Source: Alphaproteobacteria bacterium | GTDB lineage: Bacteria; Pseudomonadota; Alphaproteobacteria; JAJFIK01 | Direction of reading: 5' to 3' | Assembly: GCA_028280665.1 (NCBI GenBank) | Contig: JANQLJ010000098.1 | Coordinates: 1-37,644, forward strand | Length of the DNA: 37,644 nucleotides | In this document: positions 19,654 through 26,772 of the stretch, piece after piece | Position numbering within the stretch: the first letter of the stretch is position 1 | Layout of the letters: the number at the start of each line of letters is the position of its first letter | Program-made: the position numbers and the translations under genes | The notes under the pieces: model-generated | What the model was told of the DNA's origin: nothing | Databases searched by the model: none | What the model saw: only the letters and a program-made list of their open reading frames with translations

Positions 19654-20590
19654 AACTGCTGTCGCCGCCGGGTTGGCCGTGGCGTTCGCCGGCGCCTTCG
19701 GCATCTTCGCCTACCTTCATGGCACCAAAGCGCCGCTTGCGGGCTATACGGCTTGTGCTGGGAACGGGGCGCCCTTTTATGTTCATCTCGATGGCGGCGA
19801 TTTCGTTATGGGCGACGACGGGTTCTACCCTGAGGAACGGCCGGTGCGGCAGGCGCGCGTGGGCCCCTTTGCCATGCGCGCGACGGAAGTCACCAACCGG
19901 CAGTTTACGGCATTTGTGGAAGCGACAGGCTACGTCACCGTTGCCGAGCGTGAACCCCCGCAAGGCGGCGCGCCGGGCTCTGCGGTGTTCATTGCGCCCG
20001 ACCCACAGAAGCCATTGCAGCCCTTGAGCTGGTGGCATTGGGTCGAAGGCGCCAGTTGGCGCGCGCCGGAAGGCCCCGGCAGCTCAATCGACGTCCGCAT
20101 GGACCACCCGGTCGTGCACATCGCCTATGAAGACGCCGCGGCCTACGCCGCTTGGGCAGGCGACCGTCTGCCCACGGAGGAAGAATGGGAGTATGCCGCA
20201 CGGGCGGATGGCACGGTGGGGAACGCGCCTTACCGCGTCGAAAACGGCAACCCTGTTGCCTCCGCCAATATCTGGCAGGGCCTTTTTCCCGTGCTCAACA
20301 CCACTGATGATGGCCACAACGGGACCGCGCCGGCCGGCTGTTACGATGCCAACGCCTTCGGTATCCATGACATGATCGGCAATGTGTGGGAGTGGACCGA
20401 TACACCGGGTAATGCTGCGTTCGGCACCATCAAAGGGGGCTCATTCCTCTGCGCGCCGAATTACTGCATGCGCTTCAGACCTGCCGCGCGCCAGGCCCAG
20501 GAAACGGGCCTCGGCACCAACCACATCGGATTTCGAACCGTCCGGCTCGCCAGCGGATCACAGAATCACAGCGAAACCCGATCCCACTAA
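19619..20590 (+). CDS. Formylglycine-generating enzyme (SUMF1/FGE), membrane-anchored
   Basis: Overlaps the end of the sulfatase gene by 35 bases. ATGs at 19619, 19628 and 19634 are all possible; the last has GAAGAAG at the best distance. A hydrophobic segment (about 13-32) suggests export of the catalytic domain. Seen are the family features GGDFVMGDDGFYPEERPV, TEVTNRQFTAFV, DRLPTEEEWEYAARA, GNVWEWTD and KGGSFLCAPNYCMRFRPAAR. The two Cys (278 and 283) have the same spacing as the copper-binding active-site Cys336/Cys341 of human FGE, so it should be active rather than a relict FGE-domain protein. It would convert the Cys in the neighbouring sulfatase's CAPSR to formylglycine. NirV, an FGE-domain protein of other denitrification loci, is a relative to compare. 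Confidence 0.88.
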   Translation: MKKMNMSIGQTRTAVAAGLAVAFAGAFGIFAYLHGTKAPLAGYTACAGNGAPFYVHLDGGDFVMGDDGFYPEERPVRQARVGPFAMRATEVTNRQFTAFVEATGYVTVAEREPPQGGAPGSAVFIAPDPQKPLQPLSWWHWVEGASWRAPEGPGSSIDVRMDHPVVHIAYEDAAAYAAWAGDRLPTEEEWEYAARADGTVGNAPYRVENGNPVASANIWQGLFPVLNTTDDGHNGTAPAGCYDANAFGIHDMIGNVWEWTDTPGNAAFGTIKGGSFLCAPNYCMRFRPAARQAQETGLGTNHIGFRTVRLASGSQNHSETRSH

Positions 20591-20611
20591 CACGAATATG
20601 GGGAACGCTTC

Positions 20612-20974
20612 TTACCCGCCAGCCTGAGCCGCGCAGCGCCCCGGCGTGTTCACCATGAACATGCCCGATGCGGTCAGTTCTTCCATTGTGAGTTCGGAGC
20701 GGAGCTGCGTCGCGCGGGCATCGTCGCCTTCGATGGACGCAAGAAGCATCTCAAAGCTGCCTGCCGTGAGCTCATCCCGCGCCGTATCGGCAAGGCATTC
20801 GCAAATGGGCTGCTCCATATTCGTCTCATTCAGGCAAGTTTGAACGAAACGATTGCGCTCGCTGCCGCTTACGCCGTCACCACTGCCGCCACCGTCACTG
20901 CTGCCACCACCATCGCCGCAGCCCGAAAGGCCAAGGGCAAGCGCGCCCATTGTCACGATAAGTAGATTTCTCAT
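20612..20974 (-). CDS. Small lipoprotein of unknown function
   Basis: A 120-residue protein with a lipoprotein signal (LSGC, Cys19), a Gly/Ser/Asp linker (20-38) and a small helical domain with four Cys (in VQTCLNE, PICECLAD and GRCAAQ). The Cys could form two disulfides or bind a ligand. It converges with the FGE gene, 21 bases apart. No family recognised. Confidence 0.7.
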   Translation of the reverse strand: MRNLLIVTMGALALGLSGCGDGGGSSDGGGSGDGVSGSERNRFVQTCLNETNMEQPICECLADTARDELTAGSFEMLLASIEGDDARATQLRSELTMEELTASGMFMVNTPGRCAAQAGG

Positions 20975-21101
20975 GTCATTCCCCTTCTTCTAGCGGCGGC
21001 AGATGCGCGAACGCTTCTTATAACTAGGGGAAGAGTAACGGCGGCACGGACGTAGCGCAACAATGCGCCCTATGACGGCTAGGGCTGAACCTCGTGACCG
21101 G

Positions 21102-22166
21102 TTAGAACCTCAACCGGATCTGACCTAGGACGGCATAGCCTTCCTCGGTGGGCTGCGCGGTATAATCATCGGAAAAATGCACCACATCCGCGCTCACCGT
21201 GACATATTCATTTATGTCGTATGAGCCGCCGACGCCGACAAGGGTGCGGTCAAGCGTGGACCTTTCGATGCGCGCCGCCGACGCGGCAATGGAGAGGTCA
21301 TTCGCGCGCCATCTGGCGCCGATATTGATTTCGGTTTCATCCCGGCCTTCAAATGAATTGCTGTCGCCGCGGGAAACATAAGCGCCGCCAATGCGCACGT
21401 TCTGCCACCGCAATTCCGAACCCACGCTCCACGAAGAAATATCCTCGCGCATGGTGATGGGATCGGAGGTGGCATGAACATAGGCGCCGCTGAACGCAAG
21501 CGCCACGCCTTGCTCAAGAGGAAGCTGATATTGTACGGCCGCTTCTATGTGGTCGGATTGGATTGTGCGCAAAGTCGGGTCCGGGTTGTTCTCATCCACT
21601 TCCATTTCCGGGCCGTAGGAAACACCAAACCGCAGCCCATTGATCGGTGGTGACAGGTAGATCACTTTGAATTCATCCCTGGTATCGTAGGGTGAAAGGC
21701 TGGCCGGGCCGCTGACATAACGGGCAAAGCCGCCGCGGATCTGTCCGATCCCCAATGTAGGCGCATGCAAAGATAAAGTATCCGCTGGCCCGTCCTGAAG
21801 CCCAACTTCAACCCGCCCCCAGACGCCCGATACGTAGCCATAGAGCTCATCGAGTTCTACATCATGATCGCGGGCATCTTCGTCGGACTCAACGTCGAAC
21901 GCTTGGTCATATTCTACGCGCGCGCCAACGGTCCAACCGGACTCAAAGATGTGCTCGACATTCAGCCGGGCCGTCCAATCGAAATTGCTGCCCGTGTTCT
22001 CGCTGCTCACGCCGTCATCAAAGTAAGCGCCTTGCGCGTCCGCTTGCAGCGTGAGGTCAAAGTCCAACAACCCAATACTGAACTCATATGCGAGGGCTTG
22101 CGATCCGATGAGGACCGATGCACCGGCACCCAGAAGGAGCGATTTTTGTATTCGGGACATTTTCAT
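21102..22166 (-). CDS. Outer-membrane porin
   Basis: A 354-residue protein with a signal peptide cut near SQALA-YEF. The mature part is a series of amphipathic beta strands with acidic loops (DVESDEDARDHDVELDELYGYV, followed by GRVEVGLQDGPADT), and the last residues are LGQIRLRF with the C-terminal Phe required for outer-membrane assembly. The layout fits the Gram-negative general porins of the Rhodobacter type, with ELYGYVSGVWGRVEVGLQD as a family-like signature. A second ATG two codons in is also possible. Substrate unknown. It lies 149 bases downstream of the ABC transporter gene, so it probably has its own promoter. Confidence 0.85.
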   Translation of the reverse strand: MKMSRIQKSLLLGAGASVLIGSQALAYEFSIGLLDFDLTLQADAQGAYFDDGVSSENTGSNFDWTARLNVEHIFESGWTVGARVEYDQAFDVESDEDARDHDVELDELYGYVSGVWGRVEVGLQDGPADTLSLHAPTLGIGQIRGGFARYVSGPASLSPYDTRDEFKVIYLSPPINGLRFGVSYGPEMEVDENNPDPTLRTIQSDHIEAAVQYQLPLEQGVALAFSGAYVHATSDPITMREDISSWSVGSELRWQNVRIGGAYVSRGDSNSFEGRDETEINIGARWRANDLSIAASAARIERSTLDRTLVGVGGSYDINEYVTVSADVVHFSDDYTAQPTEEGYAVLGQIRLRF

Positions 22167-22315
22167 TCTCTTACCAGTTTAGTTTGTTGGAAGGTTTTCG
22201 CATCGGAGCGGGCTCGCGGAATTTCAGGATACATCTATAGAACGAGATGCTTGGAATGGCATTAACAAAACAGCGTCTCCGCCGCCGTATTGCAAAGGCC
22301 ATAGCGGGACAAGGG

Positions 22316-24028
22316 TCATGGCGAGGACGCTCCCGTCGGCTGATAGGGCAGGACATTGTCAGCCAAATGAGGACTCGGCCGGTCGCTGACAAGGCGTCCC
22401 GCCTCAAGGCGCCAAATTCGATCGGCGCAGGAAAGCCAGTCGTCCGTATGGGTGACCATCAGCACCGTACCGGGGAATGAGCTTATGGCGCGGCGGAAGG
22501 CATCCCGCGTAGCGCGGTCAAGATTTGCTTCCGCTTCGTCGAGCAGCAAAAGCCTGGGCGAGCCCACAAGGGCGCGGGCCAGCATGAGCCTGTGCCGCTG
22601 ACCAAGGGAAAGGTTGTTTCCCTGCTCGGTCAGTTTGGTTTTCATCCCATCAGGCAGACTCTCGATAACCTCGGTGGCGCCGCACAGATCGCAGATTTTC
22701 TCTATACTACGCTCATCCGCAGTCGCATCCCGGTACCGCAAATTTCTTTCCACCGTCCCGCGCAGCAAGGGAAGATCGGCGCTCACGCATGAAACCGCTT
22801 GCGCGAGCGAAGTCCGTTCAAGATCGGAAATGCGCTGCGTGCCGAAGTGAATAGCGCCTTCATCCGGGTCGATCAGTCGTTGCAACAGGAAAAGAAGCGT
22901 CGATTTTCCAGCCCCGTTTCCGCCCGTGATGGCGACGACACTATTGGGCTCAACTTTCGCGCTAAAGCCATCAAGCGCGCCCCGGACCGTTACGTTTTCA
23001 AATGAGATGGCAAACGGGCCGCGCTCGAGTTCTTGCGCGTCTTTACGGAATTGAATGGTCGGGCCGGAGGAAAGGTATCTCACGATTTTTTCTTTCGAGA
23101 CCCTCGCGCCGTGCCAATACTCATACACCCGCCCTATGTCACGGATTTGCGGAGACAAGAATCCGATGATTGCAAGAGCGGCAACGACGGCGCCAGGCGT
23201 AATTGAACCCGACGACTGCAACATCGTGCTAAACAGCAAAATGGCGGCGGCCGAAAGGCCCGTGCTGAGAGCTACAATACCGCGGATTTGACCGATGATG
23301 GCGGCGCGCCCAATAGAGGCGTCCATCAAACGCCTGGCTTGCTTCAGCATGCGCTTGCGTTCCATCGCTACCTGCCCGTTGGAGCCCACCACGGGCATTT
23401 GCGATATCTTCTCGGAGATGTTTGACGAAAGAAAACTCCGGCGCCGGCGCACATCCCGCACCGATTGCTCAAGGGCGATCCCTCGCCAGCCGGAGATAGC
23501 CGCGCCAATCCCCATGGCGCCGACCACGATCAAGCCCAGACGCCAATCGAATATCAGAACCACAACCACGACAACGCCGGTGGTAACGCCCGCGACAAGC
23601 AATCTTGCCAATCCAAGGCTGACCCACTGGCGAATGGCGGTCAGGTCGCCGACAAATCTTAGAAAGAGCGCACCGTGGCGGCGGGAGCGATGGGCGCGCA
23701 AGGAAAGGCGGCTCATATGATCAAACAGCCGCGCCCGTATGGAATAGGCAAAACTCTGGCCCAGCCGTTCGGCGCCAACGCGCTCAACCATGCGCAGCCA
23801 CGCAGCGCCAAAGTGAAGACATACGAAGGCGGCGGCCAGCGCGGTCATCGTCACCACCGATGGTGAAACCCCCGGCCCGATGAACCGGTCAAACACCGCA
23901 CGGATGGCAAAAGCGATACCTAGGGCGCAAGCGCCTTGCGCAAATCCATTGGCCACAAGCCAAACAAGGGTTCGCGACCGGCCCTTGGACAAAAGGCGCG
24001 GGAAAGGGGTTGCCCAGCTAGGCTGCAT
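22316..24028 (-). CDS. ABC exporter, fused permease and ATPase
   Basis: The ATG at 24028 overlaps the last 11 bases of the upstream P-loop gene; an earlier in-frame start at 24073 would lie deeper in that gene. The 570-residue product has an N-terminal six-helix exporter domain (to about residue 300) and a nucleotide-binding domain with Walker A GGNGAGKST, signature LSLGQ and Walker B LLLLDEAEANLD. It is a half-transporter that would work as a dimer at the inner membrane. The overlap with the P-loop gene indicates a joint role. The substrate is unknown; no peptidase C39 domain is present at the N-terminus. Confidence 0.88.
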   Translation of the reverse strand: MQPSWATPFPRLLSKGRSRTLVWLVANGFAQGACALGIAFAIRAVFDRFIGPGVSPSVVTMTALAAAFVCLHFGAAWLRMVERVGAERLGQSFAYSIRARLFDHMSRLSLRAHRSRRHGALFLRFVGDLTAIRQWVSLGLARLLVAGVTTGVVVVVVLIFDWRLGLIVVGAMGIGAAISGWRGIALEQSVRDVRRRRSFLSSNISEKISQMPVVGSNGQVAMERKRMLKQARRLMDASIGRAAIIGQIRGIVALSTGLSAAAILLFSTMLQSSGSITPGAVVAALAIIGFLSPQIRDIGRVYEYWHGARVSKEKIVRYLSSGPTIQFRKDAQELERGPFAISFENVTVRGALDGFSAKVEPNSVVAITGGNGAGKSTLLFLLQRLIDPDEGAIHFGTQRISDLERTSLAQAVSCVSADLPLLRGTVERNLRYRDATADERSIEKICDLCGATEVIESLPDGMKTKLTEQGNNLSLGQRHRLMLARALVGSPRLLLLDEAEANLDRATRDAFRRAISSFPGTVLMVTHTDDWLSCADRIWRLEAGRLVSDRPSPHLADNVLPYQPTGASSP

Positions 24029-25163
24029 GGTCCGGCACTTCGCGGGAGATGATACGGGGGACCAATGCGCCATCCACCAAATCGGATATCGTCAGAACGG
24101 GAATGTCCAAAACCGATTCAGCTTCCTGAATGCACAGGGGTGCTCGGGTCAGAACACCGGAGACACCCAGCACGTTCAGGCCTTTCTCGCGAAGCCATGC
24201 GACACCAGCCGTTGCTGCCATAACCTCACCAGCGGCGAAGATGATGCCATCGACCGCCGCCTTGAACGCGGGTGACTGCAACAGCGTCGCGGTTTCGGCC
24301 TGCAGCAATCCGTCGGCAACTTCCAAAACAATGACGTCTGGCTCGATTTTCAGAAGCTCCGCGAGCAGAGAATTCATGATCCCGGTCAGCGCTTCTGGAG
24401 AAACCTTGTAGGTGGAAACAAATCCAGCGTCGGTAAAATCAAGAGTTGCCGCCGCGCCCGCATCGGCCATGTGCCACAAATCGCCGCCGGCGCCGGTGCC
24501 GGTCAGTTTCGCCGCGCCAACCCTAAGCCCGGCGTCCCGCAGCCCCCGTATAAGGGCAGCGGCAGACGTGGTCTTTCCTGAATCCATGGATGTGCCCGCA
24601 ACGGCAATAACGGGAGGCAGCATCGCAGGGGTGGCTGTTGTTGTGGGAAGCCGCCACTGAAACGCATTGATACGGCACCCATTCTCATCGGCCAGGAGCC
24701 CCAAGGGCTGAAGGCGCGTTGCCGCATTTATCGCGCCATTGCGTGAGAGGGTTGTTGCGGCCAAACCACCGGCGGCCACCAGATCGCATTCCTCAAGTCC
24801 ATCCGGCACCACGGCTTCGAACTGGTTGGGGGCGTAGCGGTTGCCATAACAGACAACAATCTCATCGCCCAGAAACATGTGGGCGCGGCGGCCATCGGGC
24901 AGCTCCAGCCGCTTGTGCTGACCCAAGCCGACGACTTTCGCCAGAATCAGATCACCGGCACTAGGCGAAAAATCTCCGGCCAACAAGCGTTTGGGAACTG
25001 AGTTCGGAATGCGGCGTGTACTGAAGGCCCATTTTGCTTTGGTTAACCGGTCCGCAGAAATAATTTTAGAAAGCCCAAACTTTGAAGTCTGGGTTGCCGC
25101 CCCTTCTCCAAAATCAACACTCGTGCGCGTCTGATAGAGGGCACGTTCATTTGCGATTTCCAT
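24018..25163 (-). CDS. DUF1611-type P-loop protein
   Basis: The ATG encoding MEIANERALYQ has GGGGAGAG upstream and was chosen over starts up to 25331. The 381-residue product has an N-terminal region rich in beta strands (to about 190), then a P-loop domain with GTSMDSGKTT (Walker A) and LEVADGLL. This Walker A form and the surrounding sequence match the C-terminal domain of the DUF1611 family, related to dethiobiotin synthetase and MobB folds; one DUF1611 member, DgcN, takes part in D-glutamate metabolism. A ligase or kinase role acting on a small molecule exported by the overlapping ABC transporter is possible but unproven. Confidence 0.72.
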   Translation of the reverse strand: MEIANERALYQTRTSVDFGEGAATQTSKFGLSKIISADRLTKAKWAFSTRRIPNSVPKRLLAGDFSPSAGDLILAKVVGLGQHKRLELPDGRRAHMFLGDEIVVCYGNRYAPNQFEAVVPDGLEECDLVAAGGLAATTLSRNGAINAATRLQPLGLLADENGCRINAFQWRLPTTTATPAMLPPVIAVAGTSMDSGKTTSAAALIRGLRDAGLRVGAAKLTGTGAGGDLWHMADAGAAATLDFTDAGFVSTYKVSPEALTGIMNSLLAELLKIEPDVIVLEVADGLLQAETATLLQSPAFKAAVDGIIFAAGEVMAATAGVAWLREKGLNVLGVSGVLTRAPLCIQEAESVLDIPVLTISDLVDGALVPRIISREVPDHAA

Positions 25164-25218
25164 ATTCTCTCCCCATCCACCAAAGCTGACGCGCTGCATC
25201 GGCATGCATCCGACAGAA

Positions 25219-25236
25219 TGAGAACGAGTGAGAACG
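25219..25236 (-). promoter_or_regulatory. Direct repeat upstream of the DUF1611-type gene
   Basis: TGAGAACG occurs twice at 25219-25226 and 25229-25236, ten bases (one helical turn) apart, 56-73 bases upstream of the start of the P-loop gene. Such spacing is common for tandem regulator sites; there is no other support. Confidence 0.3.
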
Positions 25237-25272
25237 GCGTTTATTCCCGCGCGATGGGATTTTTTGGCGGCC

Positions 25273-25300
25273 CTGTAAGTGAGGGAAATGAACCTTACAG
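25273..25300. repeat. Inverted repeat just after the anti-sigma gene
   Basis: CTGTAAG (25273-25279) and CTTACAG (25294-25300) form a perfect seven-base stem with a 14-base loop two bases beyond the anti-sigma stop codon. In the direction of that gene it is followed by an A-run rather than a T-run, so it is not a standard Rho-independent terminator; mRNA end protection is possible. Confidence 0.35.
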
Positions 25301-25302
25301 AG

Positions 25303-26124
25303 TTACCACTCCAGGCCCGCCCAACTGTCACTAATCAATTGCTGTTCTTGTTCGCGGCCGAAGGGCTCGCCCGCTCCTAAAGTATCAATGAAGATATCAA
25401 CCGCGAGAAGCGCCGAGCCGGCAGGAATATATCCGTCATCCGGCGTAGAGGACGCGGAAGACGCAACGGTAAATTTCACCTGCCAAGATGGGCCTTCGCG
25501 GCACGCGACCCCGCGCTGCTGAGCCTCCGCTGAATCATAGGAAAATTCCCGGCAGATATGACCGTCCGCGGTCTGAAATGTCATGACCGGCGTAATGCTG
25601 GTGCCCTCCTCCATGCTCACCACCCGCGCCACGGCGCTTTGGCCATGTTCAAGCGCAGCGTGAAGGGGCGAGCCGTCTTCGACGGGCCCTATGGCCTGCA
25701 ATGCCGGATCCCCGCCAGATGAGAACCGACCCATTTCGGACAGTCCAAAGCCTGACCCCAGCCCAATAGCAAGCGCCAGTCCTGCCGCCATGGCGCCCGA
25801 AAATGGGAATGCGGCTGCGTTCTTCCGCCAGCGCGCGGAGGCGCCGCCGAGTGGCACGACATTGTCGCCTGCTCTCGCGACAGCCTCTTGTTTGGACCGC
25901 TCAATCATTTCCAGCACATGCGCCGGGACCGGTTCCTGATCGAGAGGGCCAAGCGTTCGCGCCAATACCTGGTCCACACCGACAAGGCGGTTCAGCCGGG
26001 CCTGCGCATCTTGCGAGTGGGTGATCCGCGCCTCAACGCGGGCCCGTTCCGTTTCCGCAAGTTCGCCATCGAGATAGGCGCACAGTTCTTCATCGGAGAG
26101 GCGGGTTTGATTTTCTGAACTCAT
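25303..26124 (-). CDS. Transmembrane anti-sigma factor
   Basis: The ATG (MSSENQTRLS) lies one base after the sigma stop, behind GGGAGG; a longer frame from 26196 overlaps the sigma gene and is unlikely. The 273-residue product starts with SDEELCAYLDGELAETERARVEARI, the typical N-terminal anti-sigma domain, but lacks the HxxxCxxC zinc motif. One membrane segment spans about 108-128. The periplasmic part ends with DGHICREFSYDSA and RGVACREGPSWQVKF, a two-Cys pattern seen in anti-sigma C-terminal domains and in 17-kDa surface-antigen-type proteins. It should hold the ECF sigma factor at the membrane until released, perhaps by proteolysis. Confidence 0.85.
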   Translation of the reverse strand: MSSENQTRLSDEELCAYLDGELAETERARVEARITHSQDAQARLNRLVGVDQVLARTLGPLDQEPVPAHVLEMIERSKQEAVARAGDNVVPLGGASARWRKNAAAFPFSGAMAAGLALAIGLGSGFGLSEMGRFSSGGDPALQAIGPVEDGSPLHAALEHGQSAVARVVSMEEGTSITPVMTFQTADGHICREFSYDSAEAQQRGVACREGPSWQVKFTVASSASSTPDDGYIPAGSALLAVDIFIDTLGAGEPFGREQEQQLISDSWAGLEW

Positions 26125-26125
26125 A

Positions 26126-26671
26126 TCAGTTGACCTCCCTCGATTGATCGCCGTACCGGCTCTCGTCGCTGTTTCTAAGGGACAATTGATCCGCAAGGGC
26201 TTGGCGGGCGCGGGCTAGACGGCTCATGACCGTTCCTACCGGAATGTCCAGGATCTCGGAAACTTCCTTGTACGAATAACCTTCAACCGCAACCAAAGCC
26301 AGAACCTCGCGTTTGTCATCTCCAAGTGTATTCATCGCCGCGGTTACCTCCGCTAACTCCAATACCCCGGAAGTAACCCTTTCTCCGTCAATCGTTTGAA
26401 CGTGATCCGCATTCTCCGCATCCCATTCGTCCGTTTTCCCGCGGGGCCCGCGCCATTCGTCAATCCACAAATTCCGGCAGATGCGGAAAAGCCACCCGCG
26501 GAGATTTGTGCCCGGTGTAAACTGCTCCCTCTTCACCAGGGCCTTTTCCACCGTCGCCTGCACAAGGTCATCCGCATCGTGCGCAGACCCCGTCAGGGTT
26601 AACGCGAAACGCCTCACACGAGGTATGAGAAGGACCAGCTCATCGTGCCAATCCGTCAAATTGGCGCTCAT
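26126..26671 (-). CDS. ECF RNA polymerase sigma factor
   Basis: The ATG at 26671 (MSANLTDW) has GGAGG five bases upstream; the longer frame begins with TTG at 26683 and includes that ribosome site. The 181-residue product has region 2 (SAHDADDLVQATVEKALVK and LRGWLFRICRNLWIDEWR) and region 4 (LALVAVEGYSYKEVSEILDIPVGTVMSRLARARQAL), with no extra domains. It is followed immediately by its anti-sigma gene. Divergent to it lies a secreted subtilase gene; the shared upstream region has a palindrome and ECF-like promoter motifs on both strands, suggesting autoregulation. Confidence 0.92.
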   Translation of the reverse strand: MSANLTDWHDELVLLIPRVRRFALTLTGSAHDADDLVQATVEKALVKREQFTPGTNLRGWLFRICRNLWIDEWRGPRGKTDEWDAENADHVQTIDGERVTSGVLELAEVTAAMNTLGDDKREVLALVAVEGYSYKEVSEILDIPVGTVMSRLARARQALADQLSLRNSDESRYGDQSREVN

Positions 26672-26681
26672 ACACACCTCC

Positions 26682-26707
26682 AACGGCCCGAATCGCTAAA
26701 TTATTCC
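26682..26707 (-). promoter_or_regulatory. Possible ECF promoter toward the sigma gene
   Basis: On the minus strand GGAAT (26707-26703) and CGTT (26685-26682) are 17 bases apart, resembling GGAAC-N16/17-CGTT promoters of ECF sigma factors. The CGTT lies only about ten bases before the ATG and abuts the ribosome site, so a transcript from here would be nearly leaderless; this lowers confidence. Confidence 0.3.
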
Positions 26708-26721
26708 AAGATATTGGAATA
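26702..26721. promoter_or_regulatory. Perfect 20-bp palindrome between sigma and subtilase genes
   Basis: TATTCCAAGATATTGGAATA has eight-base arms (26702-26709 and 26714-26721) around GATA. It contains the -35-like GGAAT of both divergent candidate promoters, so a protein bound here could control both directions, or the symmetry could simply provide two -35 elements. Confidence 0.55.
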
Positions 26722-26740
26722 TTTCTTATGCATGGGCGTT
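26716..26740 (+). promoter_or_regulatory. Possible ECF promoter toward the subtilase gene
   Basis: GGAAT (26716-26720) and CGTT (26737-26740) are 16 bases apart, like the GGAAC-N16/17-CGTT promoters of many alphaproteobacterial ECF sigma factors. A start about seven bases downstream would give a leader of some 25 bases before the subtilase start codon. Confidence 0.45.
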
Positions 26741-26772
26741 AATACCCAAGGAAACAGGGAAAATAGACCCAA

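Noticed and set aside
19619-20590. Calling the FGE gene nirV outright
   Set aside because: It has both active-site Cys and a partner sulfatase, so a direct maturase role explains it; relation to NirV needs phylogeny.
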